Source: Oscillospiraceae bacterium (GTDB taxonomy: Bacteria; Bacillota; Clostridia; Oscillospirales; Oscillospiraceae). From it: DNA of 10,478 nt. The notes under the pieces were generated by a model, which searched no databases, was not told the DNA's origin, and saw only the letters and a list, made by a program, of their open reading frames with translations. The translations under genes and the position numbers were made by a program. This document shows positions 1-7,763 of this stretch, piece by piece (position 1 is the first letter of the stretch; every line of letters begins with the position of its first letter). Where the stretch lies: positions 1-10,478 of the forward strand of contig JAEETR010000209.1 in NCBI GenBank assembly GCA_016286595.1, written 5' to 3'.

Positions 1-1
1 A

Positions 2-946
2 TTCGAGCCCGACGGCACCACCTTCAACCTCAGCATCCCCGAGCGGTACGACCGGTTCACCTCCGCCCTGTCCGGGGGCTACGCGCCCGTGACCGCCCCG
101 GACCTGTCCGGCGTCAGGGCGATCGTGTACAAATTCACCGGCGCCTCCTACGACGGCGACGGCAACCCCTGGATAAATGCTTCCTTCTCCCTTGATTTCG
201 ACAGGACCACGGTGCTGTCCTACCTCTTCAACGGCGGCAGCTGGTACGTGGAGGAAAACAGGATGGAGCGGAGCTTTTCCGGCTTCGGCCGGGATGACTC
301 TCCCCGGTACCTGGTCGTGCTGGGGGACGACGTGACGGATATGAATACCTCCTGCACCGTGTATGACGGCGACGCGGAGGGCGCCCCCTCCGACGATTTC
401 AGCGTGAACGTGGAGCGATATGAAACTGACCTTGATACGGCGCTGCGGGCGGCGGCAAGGCTTTCCTACGACAACGCCTCCTACAGCTACGGGATCGAGG
501 ACATGACCCGGCTCGATTTTGAGACCTATTACGCCGCCATGACAGAGTATCTCGTCTCCTGCGGCCCTCTTTCCGACAGGAACGTGGACCGCTACTCCTC
601 CGGTATGCTGGAGGAGCTGGACTTCGCCGCGGTGCCCCGGGTATGCTGGGTCACGGCGGAGGTGACGGTCCCCCCGGAGGGCGTGACGGTGGAGGCTGAA
701 TACACCCTGCGGGGCAGCTACGATTTCTTCACCCGCTCCGACGACGACGCCGGGGTCTGCGGCTTCGACGTGACGCCTCTGGCGAAAACGAACATCCGCC
801 TGACGGGTCAGTACGCGGAAATAACCGGCACGGATAATGTGGAGATAGTCCGGCAGAACTTCGGCTTTGACCCGGCCTCCGGCGTGACGAAGATCCCCCT
901 GGCGGCAGCGGAACGGTACTTCATCGACGTAAGACGGAAAGGATAA
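2..946 (+). CDS. Unrecognised acidic protein, 3' part only (5' end outside window)
   Basis: The frame is open from base 2 to a TAA at 944-946, giving 314 visible residues. A GTG at 89 could be read as a start, but it has no ribosome binding site and the frame continues upstream without a stop, so the gene very probably begins before the window. I do not recognise the family. The visible part is rich in Asp, Glu, Tyr, Phe and Gly and very poor in Lys. It has no membrane segment and looks like beta-rich stretches (for example VTAEVTVPPEGVTVEAEYTL) around a more helical middle (about residues 145-200). That composition would suit an exported or surface-anchored protein, but the N-terminus that would show a signal peptide is missing, so this is inference. 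It ends immediately before a strong hairpin terminator shared with the convergent regulator gene. Confidence 0.8.
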   Translation, partial: FEPDGTTFNLSIPERYDRFTSALSGGYAPVTAPDLSGVRAIVYKFTGASYDGDGNPWINASFSLDFDRTTVLSYLFNGGSWYVEENRMERSFSGFGRDDSPRYLVVLGDDVTDMNTSCTVYDGDAEGAPSDDFSVNVERYETDLDTALRAAARLSYDNASYSYGIEDMTRLDFETYYAAMTEYLVSCGPLSDRNVDRYSSGMLEELDFAAVPRVCWVTAEVTVPPEGVTVEAEYTLRGSYDFFTRSDDDAGVCGFDVTPLAKTNIRLTGQYAEITGTDNVEIVRQNFGFDPASGVTKIPLAAAERYFIDVRRKG

Positions 947-979
947 AAAAAGCGCGGGACTTTCGTCCCGCGCTTTTCG
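945..979. terminator. Bidirectional intrinsic terminator
   Basis: A 10-bp perfect GC-rich stem (951-960 pairs with 965-974) closes a TTTC loop. A run of A precedes it and a run of T follows, so it reads as hairpin plus U-tract on both strands. It sits between the stop of the upstream + gene (946) and the stop of the - strand regulator (986) and probably ends both transcripts. Confidence 0.88.
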
Positions 980-985
980 CGTTTA

Positions 986-2011
986 TCATTTCTTTTTCCG
1001 CAGACGAGCGATATTTCTTCTCACCCCGTCGGCGGTCTCGCCTATCTCGGTGTCCCACTCCTTCGCCAGGACCTCCAGCTCCTCCTCCAGAGCGTCGATA
1101 GCGCCGGCGAAGTCCCCGGTGATCTCCTTCACGTGGGCGATGCTCTCCCAGCCGTCCACGTAGCGGGGCGGTTTCTGAATGACGGTGCCCCTGCGGTAAC
1201 ACTTCACCGCCTCGTCGAAGCGGCCCTCCATGGCCATCACGTCGCCAAGAGACAGGCACATCGACCAGTCCTCGGGGAAATCCCGCTCCATCTGGCGCCA
1301 TATCTCCCAGGCTCCGGCCCTGTCGCCCCTGTGCCAGGCGATGAGGCCCCGGTAAAGGGGGGTGCGGAAGGTGCCGTCGGCCTTTGCCAGAGCCTCCACG
1401 GCGTCGTTCGCCTCGTCAAAGCGGAAGTCGTCGATGAGGTTGTCCAGCAGCCACAGCCAGCCCCGCCAGTTTTCCGGGTGTTCGGCGGTGAACGTCCTGA
1501 GTACTTCTATCAGCTCATGGTGATTTCTCGCGTTCCAGTCCGGGACGTAGCCGTTCATGGCCTCGTTGAGCTCGGACAGCCCGCCGGACACCTCCGGGTC
1601 TGTCTCCAGCGCTTTCCGGGCGTACTCCGCCGCCTTTTCGTGCATGGATCTGGCCCGGTGATTGTACATATCCGCCATGAGCCGGAAACAGTCGGCCGGG
1701 CGGTAGCCCTCGCCGATCTTCCGCAGCAGCCACCTCTCTGCCCTGTCGCACTCCTCCTGGGTAACGACGCGCTCGTCCCACAGCATGTTCTGGATGCGGT
1801 CGAACTCCTTGTCCTCCTCCAGGGAGAACAGCTCGTCTATAGTCACGCCGAAATATACGGCGATGTCCGGCAGCAGCTGTATATCCGGGGCGGCGTTGTC
1901 CGTCTCCCACTTGCTCACCGCCTGGGGACTGACGCCCAGTTCCAGCGCCAGTGTCTCCTGTGTAATGCCCTTGGCGGTGCGAAGGGCCCTTATTTTTTTG
2001 CCGATCTCCAT
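986..2011 (-). CDS. XRE-family helix-turn-helix regulator with TPR-like C-terminal region
   Basis: A 341-residue protein. Residues 5-62 are a Cro/C1-type helix-turn-helix of the XRE family: IGKKIRALRTAKGITQETLA, then LGVSPQAVSKWETDNAAPD with the characteristic SKWE recognition-helix end. From about residue 105 to 315 there are helical, TPR-like repeats (YNHRARSMHEKAAEYARKALETDPE; LYRGLIAWHRGDRAGAWEIWRQ; GRFDEAVKCYRRG; GDFAGAIDALEEELEVL), likely a ligand- or protein-sensing module. I chose the ATG at 2009-2011 because the DNA-binding domain starts there and AAAGG lies 10 nt upstream; the 49 codons open upstream cover the promoter and look non-coding. It has its own promoter and a terminator shared with the convergent gene. 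Its target is unknown; autoregulation or control of the neighbouring MoxR/isomerase operon is possible. Confidence 0.9.
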   Translation of the reverse strand: MEIGKKIRALRTAKGITQETLALELGVSPQAVSKWETDNAAPDIQLLPDIAVYFGVTIDELFSLEEDKEFDRIQNMLWDERVVTQEECDRAERWLLRKIGEGYRPADCFRLMADMYNHRARSMHEKAAEYARKALETDPEVSGGLSELNEAMNGYVPDWNARNHHELIEVLRTFTAEHPENWRGWLWLLDNLIDDFRFDEANDAVEALAKADGTFRTPLYRGLIAWHRGDRAGAWEIWRQMERDFPEDWSMCLSLGDVMAMEGRFDEAVKCYRRGTVIQKPPRYVDGWESIAHVKEITGDFAGAIDALEEELEVLAKEWDTEIGETADGVRRNIARLRKKK

Positions 2012-2050
2012 ATTGTCTCGACCTTTCTGTTGTTTCGGTACCGTGAGTAC

Positions 2051-2079
2051 AATATAACTCCTTTTTCCGCCGATTCCAA
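2051..2079 (-). promoter_or_regulatory. Sigma-A-type promoter of the XRE-TPR regulator gene
   Basis: Read on the - strand, a -35 box TTGGAA (2074-2079) is separated by exactly 17 nt from a -10 box TATATT (2051-2056). The expected start is near 2044, giving a leader of about 33 nt to the ATG at 2011. It lies wholly in the intergenic region after the isomerase stop, so the regulator can be expressed apart from the upstream operon. Confidence 0.68.
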
Positions 2080-2097
2080 GCGCGGCATAATTTACCC

Positions 2098-2118
2098 GGC
2101 ACAACCGTCGGTTGAGCC
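2098..2118. promoter_or_regulatory. Dyad with CAAC-N5-GTTG core after the isomerase gene (candidate operator or weak terminator)
   Basis: A 21-bp inverted repeat centred on 2108: GGC-x-CAACC-GTC-GGTTG-x-GCC, with one mismatched pair (2101/2115). It begins 12 nt after the isomerase stop and lies about 20 bp upstream of the regulator's -35 box. It could fold as an RNA hairpin behind the isomerase gene, but no U-tract follows on the - strand, so it is a poor intrinsic terminator. The CAAC-N5-GTTG core recurs once more, on the promoter of the MoxR operon, which favours a protein-binding site. Confidence 0.42.
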
Positions 2119-2130
2119 GAGTATTTTCCG

Positions 2131-3243
2131 TCAGTATTGTACCCCTCCGGGGCGGCACAGCAGCAGCTGCGTCTGTCCGCGCAGCTCAAGGCCGGGGATA
2201 TCCGCGGGCAGGAACAGCTCGTCGCCCTTTTTAACGTCCATCTCCCCGCCGTCAAAGGTCAGTTTTCCGCCGCCGCCGGACACTATGGCTATGCTCGCAA
2301 AGCCCACCGGCGGTATGGGCGCGGCGGTGTTTACCGTAAGACGGGTGAAGGAGAAGTAGTCGGTTTCCGGCGGGCCGATGAGAAGCTCCTCGCGGCCCCA
2401 CTGACCGGAACGCAGCACCCGGGGCTTCATCCTGCGGCGCTCCAGGTTCTCCTCGCCGCTCAGGCCCTCGTATATATAGGCCCCCAGCAGCTGCTCGTTG
2501 TACAGCTTCTGGGCCTCGGGGGAGACGTCCAGCGTCACCGCGTCGTGTCTCGCGGCCATGATGGCGGCCCGGGCGGTGAGGGTGCGGGCGCTGACGGTGA
2601 TGTCGTTGGGCTCCTGCACCTCAAGCACGAAGCAGCCCGCCCCCAGCGCGTGGGGGCACCCGCCCTTGACGATGTACGCCTCGCCGGGCTTGACGTATAT
2701 CTTGTGGCACATGTTCTCAAGGGCGGCTATGTCGTCGGCGAAGTACCGCTCCTCCCACATCTGACGGGTCACGCCCTCCTTGAAGCCCAGCAGGATGAAG
2801 GGCGGCTCCGGCGTATCGTCCCGCACGCCCAGAACGTACCAGCTCTCCTCCTTGCCGTAATCGCTGTCCCACATCTTTTTCGCCCAGGGGCGGGTGGGGT
2901 GGCACTGAAGACCGTACTGGTTTTTCGGGTCAAGGAATTTCACCAGCACGCCCATGTCCGCGCCGTAGCGCTCGTAGTGGGCCCTGCCCAGTATCTCCTC
3001 CGGGTTTTCGGCGATGAGCCTGTACAGATACCCCGTCCTGCCGTCGGGCAGGACGGCCACGGCCCGGCCGAAATCCGGATCCTGTCCCGCGGTGGTGCGG
3101 GCGGCGGTGGTGGAGCCTATCCAGCTCTCCGCCCCCAGCTCGGTATCCCGGGGGTCGTCCTCGCCCCGGAACCGGGCTATCTCCCGGCCTCCCAGGGCAC
3201 GGAATTTGTTGTGTTCAAGCCGCCAGGGCTGATGTTCAAACAT
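2131..3243 (-). CDS. manA: Class I mannose-6-phosphate isomerase-like protein (cupin, zinc)
   Basis: A 370-residue protein of the type I phosphomannose isomerase family, which interconverts mannose 6-phosphate and fructose 6-phosphate in the cytosol and supplies mannose precursors for glycans. The zinc-site motifs are present: Q113-x-H115-P (QCHP), E133 in EESWYVL, and H198 in GGCPHALGAG, followed by LEVQEPNDIT (207-216). The start ATG at 3241-3243 has AAAGGA 7 nt upstream. At 370 residues it is somewhat longer than the roughly 315-residue Bacillus-type enzymes, and the EVQEP segment resembles longer clostridial relatives as I remember them. The arginine usually found just after this segment is not at the expected place (S218; R220 is two residues on), so a different sugar specificity is possible. 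It begins 27 nt after the transglutaminase stop with no U-tailed terminator between, so it is probably the last gene of that operon. Confidence 0.85.
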   Translation of the reverse strand: MFEHQPWRLEHNKFRALGGREIARFRGEDDPRDTELGAESWIGSTTAARTTAGQDPDFGRAVAVLPDGRTGYLYRLIAENPEEILGRAHYERYGADMGVLVKFLDPKNQYGLQCHPTRPWAKKMWDSDYGKEESWYVLGVRDDTPEPPFILLGFKEGVTRQMWEERYFADDIAALENMCHKIYVKPGEAYIVKGGCPHALGAGCFVLEVQEPNDITVSARTLTARAAIMAARHDAVTLDVSPEAQKLYNEQLLGAYIYEGLSGEENLERRRMKPRVLRSGQWGREELLIGPPETDYFSFTRLTVNTAAPIPPVGFASIAIVSGGGGKLTFDGGEMDVKKGDELFLPADIPGLELRGQTQLLLCRPGGVQY

Positions 3244-3264
3244 GACTGCGTCCTTTCTCGTCGG

Positions 3265-3286
3265 GGGGCTTTATCTGAAAAGCCCC
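3265..3286 (-). other. Hairpin across the transglutaminase stop codon, between it and manA
   Basis: An 8-bp perfect stem (3265-3272 with 3279-3286; GGGGCTTT/AAAGCCCC) encloses a 6-nt loop and includes the TAA at 3271-3273. On the transcribed (-) strand no U-run follows, so it is unlikely to be a full terminator. It may affect mRNA stability, processing or the ratio of isomerase to upstream products; this is inference. Confidence 0.45.
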
Positions 3287-5580
3287 TTCTTGTGTACACG
3301 TTTGCGTCCCTTAAGCTCCCGCAGGAGCCACTGGCTGTCGTTCCACTGCTGCTCGGTGACGTCCTCGCCGCCGAACACCAGCCGCTCGTACATCTGGGCC
3401 AGGGGCTTTGTCAGATAGTCGTTGAGGCCCAGGCTCCAGGTGAGGCGGTCGAAATACTCCGAGATGCCCTCCACCGTTCCTCTGGGGTAGCCTATCCTGC
3501 CCCCCAGGGCGAACACGCTGGCAAGATCCATCTCCGCCCGGGCGTTGAAGGAGGCGGCCCTGTAACGGCGGCGTCTGTAGAACACCAGCCTGTCGATGAG
3601 GGCTACGCCCCCCAGGAACACCACGATTATCGCGCCCGTCTCCACGCCCCGCATCACGCGGCCTCTGGCGGCCTGGCCGGAGAGGTCCTCGTTGTCGCGG
3701 ACGGGACGGTAAAGCTCCGTCTCCTCCTCGATCTCGGGGTTGTAGATGACGTCCTCAACCTCGGGCTCCTCGTCGCCGGTCCACGCCCCGCCGTAAACGT
3801 ATCCCGGGGTGGGCTCCACTATCACCCAGCCGTAGCCGGGGATATAGCCCTCCGTCCAGGCGTGGGCGTCGTCGGAGGTGACGGGTATCATCTGCCCGGT
3901 GGGGGTATCCTGCAGGTAAAAGCCCTGCACGTACCGGGCGGGCACCCCCGCGCAGCGGGACAGCAGCGCCGCCGCCGTGGCGAACATGGTGCAGTAGCCC
4001 TCCCGGGACTCAAACAGGAAATACGCCACGCCGTCCTCCCCCTGAGGCGCCCGGGGCGGATGAAGGGAGTAGGCGTAATTGTTCTTAAGATAAGACTCGA
4101 TGGCCAGCAGCCTGTCGTAATCGCTCTGCGCCCCGGCTGTTATCTCCGCGGCGAGGGCGGGTATGCGGGGGTCCAGGTCCTCCGGCAGGGTGAGGCAGGT
4201 GTCGTTTATCAGCTGCTGCCGCTGGGTCAGTTCAAGCTCGAAGAGCATGTGGGCGGAGGTGTCCAGCCGGAAATCGTAGGCGAAATCGCTGCGCACCGTC
4301 AGCCATATGGGCATGGTGCTGTGGGGGTTGTACTCGTAGCCCTCGGACGCTCTTATCACACCGGGCAGTCTGTCGGAGTTGAAATCCAGCCAGTTCTCCC
4401 TGTACCAGGTGTTCTCCGTGTTGAGATAGTCGAACGTCATGCCCGACCGCTTCATGGAGAAGGGATACTCCTCCTCGTCTGTGCGGATGAGCAGCTGGTC
4501 CGCCGCCGTGAAAAGGGTGTGGATGGGCAGGGCGACGTACTCCACCAGGAGGTTGTTCTCCTTTATGTACATATCGGTCTCCCAGTCGGGGGTCTCGACG
4601 GCGTACCGCCAGAAGGCGAAGATGTGCTCCGCCGTGTCCATATCCCAGCCCAGCAGTCTGTAATCGTCGCCCACGGAGGCGTTGCTCCACTTGTCGCCGT
4701 CGAAGGTGTCCCACTTGTTGCCGGTGAGGTACACGGTGCCCTTGAGCTTTTCGGATACGTTCACCCGCAGCATCTGGGAGGAGGGCTGTCCGTCGGGGCC
4801 CACGCCGCTGCCCAGCCTTGCGTCCTCGGTGAAGCCGGAAAGGTCCATGGCGAAGTGGAGGTTGCCGTAGCGGGCGGTGAGTATCCTCGTCTCCACGCTG
4901 CGCCACAGCTCCAGGCAGGCGCTCCAGCCCTTCTTCACCAGCGTCCAGTCGAAGGGCTCCGCCGTATAGGGGATCACGGCCAGCAGCACCGCCACCGCGG
5001 AGAACACCGCGATCAGCGGCCTGACTGCCTGACGGGCGCTCTTCGAGCCCCGGGACGGGGCCGCGAAGGTGGCAAGCTCCGCGAAGGAGGTTATTACCAC
5101 CGGCGCCATGCAGGCGATGGCGGGCACCGGCAGGCTCTCGCCCATAAAAGCGCCCCGCAGCCACCATACCAGCCACGCCGCAGACATTATCCCCCGCAGC
5201 GCCGCCGACCTGGAAGCGTACAGGGCGCACAGGGAAACGATCATGCCCAGCATGACGGCGGAGGCGTCGGCTATGAAGCCGGGCTGGTCGGCAAGTCTTG
5301 ACCGGGCCAGGATGAGGAAGTGGCTCAGATCCTTCGTGCCCACGGCGAACACCAGGGCCGCCATGGCTATCACCGTAAGGCCCGCTGCCGCCGCGGGACC
5401 GGCAAGCCGGTCCGCCGCGAAAAGCACGGCGCACCACGCGAACAGCACCAGCACCACCGGCCATTCCTTCGCCGGCACGGCGAACTCATAGGCGATGAAG
5501 GACGCGGCCGCAGCGGTTATAAAGGCCGTCATAAGACAGCCGAAGCCGTATTTCGATATTATCCCGCGAACTTTTCTCAT
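3271..5580 (-). CDS. TgpA-like membrane-anchored transglutaminase-core protein
   Basis: A 769-residue membrane protein. About six or seven hydrophobic segments fill residues 12-205 (for example 41-57, 64-82, 105-122, 187-205). A large, presumably extracytoplasmic region follows, with a transglutaminase-like core at about 480-600. The likely catalytic triad is C530 (REGYCTMFA), H573 (DAHAWTEGYIPGYGW) and E589 (VIVEPTPGY); an acidic residue at the third position is normal and Glu occurs in this family. An acidic linker (602-623), a single membrane segment (about 649-668) with a following RRRRYR positive patch, and a cytoplasmic DUF4129-like tail complete the TgpA/YebA layout. Its start overlaps the DUF58 stop in ATGA, implying coupled translation. 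Family members sit next to MoxR and DUF58 genes and are thought to act on cell-envelope proteins or peptides; the substrate here is unknown. Confidence 0.9.
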   Translation of the reverse strand: MRKVRGIISKYGFGCLMTAFITAAAASFIAYEFAVPAKEWPVVLVLFAWCAVLFAADRLAGPAAAAGLTVIAMAALVFAVGTKDLSHFLILARSRLADQPGFIADASAVMLGMIVSLCALYASRSAALRGIMSAAWLVWWLRGAFMGESLPVPAIACMAPVVITSFAELATFAAPSRGSKSARQAVRPLIAVFSAVAVLLAVIPYTAEPFDWTLVKKGWSACLELWRSVETRILTARYGNLHFAMDLSGFTEDARLGSGVGPDGQPSSQMLRVNVSEKLKGTVYLTGNKWDTFDGDKWSNASVGDDYRLLGWDMDTAEHIFAFWRYAVETPDWETDMYIKENNLLVEYVALPIHTLFTAADQLLIRTDEEEYPFSMKRSGMTFDYLNTENTWYRENWLDFNSDRLPGVIRASEGYEYNPHSTMPIWLTVRSDFAYDFRLDTSAHMLFELELTQRQQLINDTCLTLPEDLDPRIPALAAEITAGAQSDYDRLLAIESYLKNNYAYSLHPPRAPQGEDGVAYFLFESREGYCTMFATAAALLSRCAGVPARYVQGFYLQDTPTGQMIPVTSDDAHAWTEGYIPGYGWVIVEPTPGYVYGGAWTGDEEPEVEDVIYNPEIEEETELYRPVRDNEDLSGQAARGRVMRGVETGAIIVVFLGGVALIDRLVFYRRRRYRAASFNARAEMDLASVFALGGRIGYPRGTVEGISEYFDRLTWSLGLNDYLTKPLAQMYERLVFGGEDVTEQQWNDSQWLLRELKGRKRVHKKGLFR

Positions 5581-6791
5581 GCGTCGGCCTCCCCCGCGGA
5601 GATGCCGCCCAGCACGTCGAACACGTCCTCGCCGGAGAACACCTGATAAAAATCTATCCTGCTCTCGGAGGACTTTACGGCATTGATCGTCTGGCTCTCG
5701 TCGTCGCCGATGTATATGACGGAGACGTCGGCCCCGGCGTCCACGCAGGCGGAGCAGGCGTGAAGGAGCTCCTCGTCCAGCTCCCAGGTCATGACGACGT
5801 AGCAGGAGCCGGTACCGTTGACGAGCATATCCTCCCGCATGAGCTCGTGGGGCCTTTTCGCGCCGGTGAAGAAATCGTCGGAGCAGAGCTTGTACAGCAT
5901 GTCGAAGCCGCCCCCGCCGCTGACGGTCACGGCGCCGGCCGCGGTGATGACGCGAAGGAACATCTCGTGGCGGCGGAAGTAGTCCGCTATGGCCACGGTG
6001 CCCTCCACCACGGCGTCGGCCACGTCGAACCGCTCCTCCCCCTCGGGGAGGGCGGCGCGGCTGTCGGGGATGAGGACTATCTCGGCCCGGGGCTCCGCCA
6101 CGTAGTTGCGTACCATGAGCCGCCCCTGCAGCGCCGACGCCTTCCAGTGGATGCGGCGCACGTCGTCGCCGGGGGTGTAGGTCTTTATCTGGCCGTCGGG
6201 TATGTCGGTGGTGCGGTATCTCGCCCCCTGACGCTGACGCTCCACGTCGGCCTCCGGGGAGATGATGAGCCGCTGCAGGTGCATGACCCGGGGCAGTATG
6301 ATTATCTGGTCGGTGCCGGAGGTCACGCGGCGGAACATGCCCAGGAAATCCCGGACCTCCACCCTGTCAAGGCCGATACGGAAGCGGCCGCAGTGGCGGC
6401 AGGATATGGCCATGTCCCGCCGTCTGTTCTCGCCGGAGGACAGCGACACGAACTCCGTGTCCTCCGCGCCCTCGAACACCACCTGCCCCCGCGTATACGT
6501 AAGGCGCACGTCGGTCAGAGGGAAAACGCTCTCGTTTCTGAGCATGACGCGGCATACCGCCTGATCCCCCTTCACCACCGTGCTGCCGGGCACCTCGCAG
6601 GCGGTATAGAGCCTTGCGCAGGCGGCCCGGGAATAGATGAAGGCCGTCAGCGGCACCAGAATGACAAAATAGAACGCGGCGAAGCAGGCTGAGCCGCCCC
6701 GGAACCCGGTCAGCACAGCCGCCGCCACGATGGTGAGCGCGGCGATGATTCGCCGCAGTATCATATCTAAGGGAGTTTTGCGCTCTTTCAT
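5577..6791 (-). CDS. DUF58 domain protein of the MoxR system
   Basis: A 404-residue protein with two membrane segments at the N-terminus (about 14-30 and 35-53), then a beta-rich stretch (about 65-145) and the DUF58 signature at about 200-230: IKTYTPGDDVRRIHWKASA and GRLMVRNYVAEP, preceded by DFLGMFRR and IIILPRV. The C-terminal half resembles a von Willebrand A-like fold, including IVLIPDSRA where a metal-site start would lie, but I cannot confirm a full MIDAS site. The gene overlaps the MoxR stop (ATGA at 6788-6791) and the transglutaminase start (ATGA at 5577-5580). DUF58 proteins are the standard partner of MoxR ATPases and probably couple the ATPase to a membrane or envelope target; the exact role is not established. 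Confidence 0.92.
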   Translation of the reverse strand: MKERKTPLDMILRRIIAALTIVAAAVLTGFRGGSACFAAFYFVILVPLTAFIYSRAACARLYTACEVPGSTVVKGDQAVCRVMLRNESVFPLTDVRLTYTRGQVVFEGAEDTEFVSLSSGENRRRDMAISCRHCGRFRIGLDRVEVRDFLGMFRRVTSGTDQIIILPRVMHLQRLIISPEADVERQRQGARYRTTDIPDGQIKTYTPGDDVRRIHWKASALQGRLMVRNYVAEPRAEIVLIPDSRAALPEGEERFDVADAVVEGTVAIADYFRRHEMFLRVITAAGAVTVSGGGGFDMLYKLCSDDFFTGAKRPHELMREDMLVNGTGSCYVVMTWELDEELLHACSACVDAGADVSVIYIGDDESQTINAVKSSESRIDFYQVFSGEDVFDVLGGISAGEADA

Positions 6792-7726
6792 GAATAGACC
6801 GGCGGCATGGGCACGCCGTTGAGGCAGGCCGACAGCACGTCCTCCACGCTTATCTTCTTGAGGCTGGCGTCAAGGGACAGCACCAGCCGGTGGGCCAGAA
6901 CGGGCCGGAACACCCGCCGCACGTCCTCGGGGATGACGTAGTCCCTGCCGGCCATATAGGCGCAGGCCTGGGCGGCTTTGGCAAGGGCTATGGTGGCCCG
7001 GGGGCTGGCCCCCAGGGTCAGGTCGTCGTTTTTCCGGGTGGCGCCCACCAGGGACAGTATGTAGTCCCGCACGGTCTGGGCCATGCGGACGGAGCGCACG
7101 TCGCTCTGGGCGTCAAGTATATCCTGACGGGACAGCACCGGCTCCAGCGCGGACACCGCCGCGCCCTCCAGGGCCGCGGTGAGCATCTCACCCTCGGCGT
7201 CCTGTCCGGGATAGCCGATGGAGATGCGCATGAGGAAGCGGTCCAGCTGGGCCTCCGGCAGGTTGTAGGTGCCGATGAAGTCGATGGGGTTCTCCGTGGC
7301 GATGACCATGAAGGGGGCCTGGATGGCTATGGTGCGGCCCTCCGCCGTCACCTGCCGCTCCTCCATCACCTCCAGAAGGCTGGCCTGGGTCTTTGGGGAG
7401 GTGCGGTTTATCTCGTCGGCCAGGACGACGTTGTTTATAACGGGTCCCTGGATGAACCTCATCTCGCCGGTGCGCATATCGGCCACGCTGTAGCCGGTCA
7501 CGTCGCCGGGGAGGGTGTCGGGCGTGAACTGGATGCGGCCGAAGCTCAGGTCCACGCTCTTTGCGATGGCGGAGGCCAGGGTGGTCTTGCCCACGCCGGG
7601 CACGTCCTCTATGAGCAGATGGCCCTCGGCCAGAAGCGTCATGACCGCCAGCTCCACTGTGTCGGCCTTGCCGAAGATCACGGAGTTGAGCCGGTCGGTG
7701 AGCAGTTTTATCTTGCTGTTGTCCAT
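6788..7726 (-). CDS. MoxR-family AAA+ ATPase
   Basis: A 312-residue cytosolic AAA+ ATPase of about the usual MoxR length. Walker A is DVPGVGKTTLA (K47, T48), Walker B VVLADEINRTSP (D104, E105), sensor 1 ATENPID (N146), the arginine-finger region LPEAQLDRFLMR (about 157-167), and the sensor-2 motif GASPRA (R243) in the C-terminal lid, followed by the typical DYVIPEDVRRVFRPVLAHR. The start ATG at 7724-7726 has AAGGAG 11 nt upstream and a good promoter further up. First gene of the operon, joined by ATGA overlap to the DUF58 gene. MoxR ATPases are thought to act as chaperones in assembly or activation of metal- or vWA-containing complexes; here the partners are the DUF58 and transglutaminase proteins. 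Confidence 0.96.
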   Translation of the reverse strand: MDNSKIKLLTDRLNSVIFGKADTVELAVMTLLAEGHLLIEDVPGVGKTTLASAIAKSVDLSFGRIQFTPDTLPGDVTGYSVADMRTGEMRFIQGPVINNVVLADEINRTSPKTQASLLEVMEERQVTAEGRTIAIQAPFMVIATENPIDFIGTYNLPEAQLDRFLMRISIGYPGQDAEGEMLTAALEGAAVSALEPVLSRQDILDAQSDVRSVRMAQTVRDYILSLVGATRKNDDLTLGASPRATIALAKAAQACAYMAGRDYVIPEDVRRVFRPVLAHRLVLSLDASLKKISVEDVLSACLNGVPMPPVYS

Positions 7727-7763
7727 TTTTCCCGCGTCTCCTTATAGGTAGGGTATATGAAAT

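Noticed and set aside
2036..2043. Palindrome CGGTACCG just after the regulator's expected transcription start
   Set aside because: Only 8 bp with no extension; such palindromes are common by chance, so it is not reported as an operator.
2012..2158. Upstream extension of the XRE-TPR regulator by 49 codons
   Set aside because: The extension covers the promoter and dyad and overlaps the end of manA, while the ATG at 2011 has an RBS and begins the DNA-binding domain.
3812..3816. Glu instead of Asp as third residue of the transglutaminase triad (E589), considered as a loss of activity
   Set aside because: An acidic residue is kept and Glu at this position is found in related bacterial proteins; Cys and His are intact, so there is no sign of inactivation.
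2137..5301. A 1054-codon open frame on the + strand antisense to manA and the transglutaminase gene
   Set aside because: It is a frame shadow of two well-supported genes in GC-rich DNA. Its translation is biased to Gly, Val, His, Pro and Ala, has no recognisable domain, and crosses a gene boundary.
4232..5464. A 410-codon open frame on the - strand inside the transglutaminase gene
   Set aside because: Out-of-frame shadow with Arg/Gly/His-rich composition; the real frame shows membrane helices and the catalytic core.
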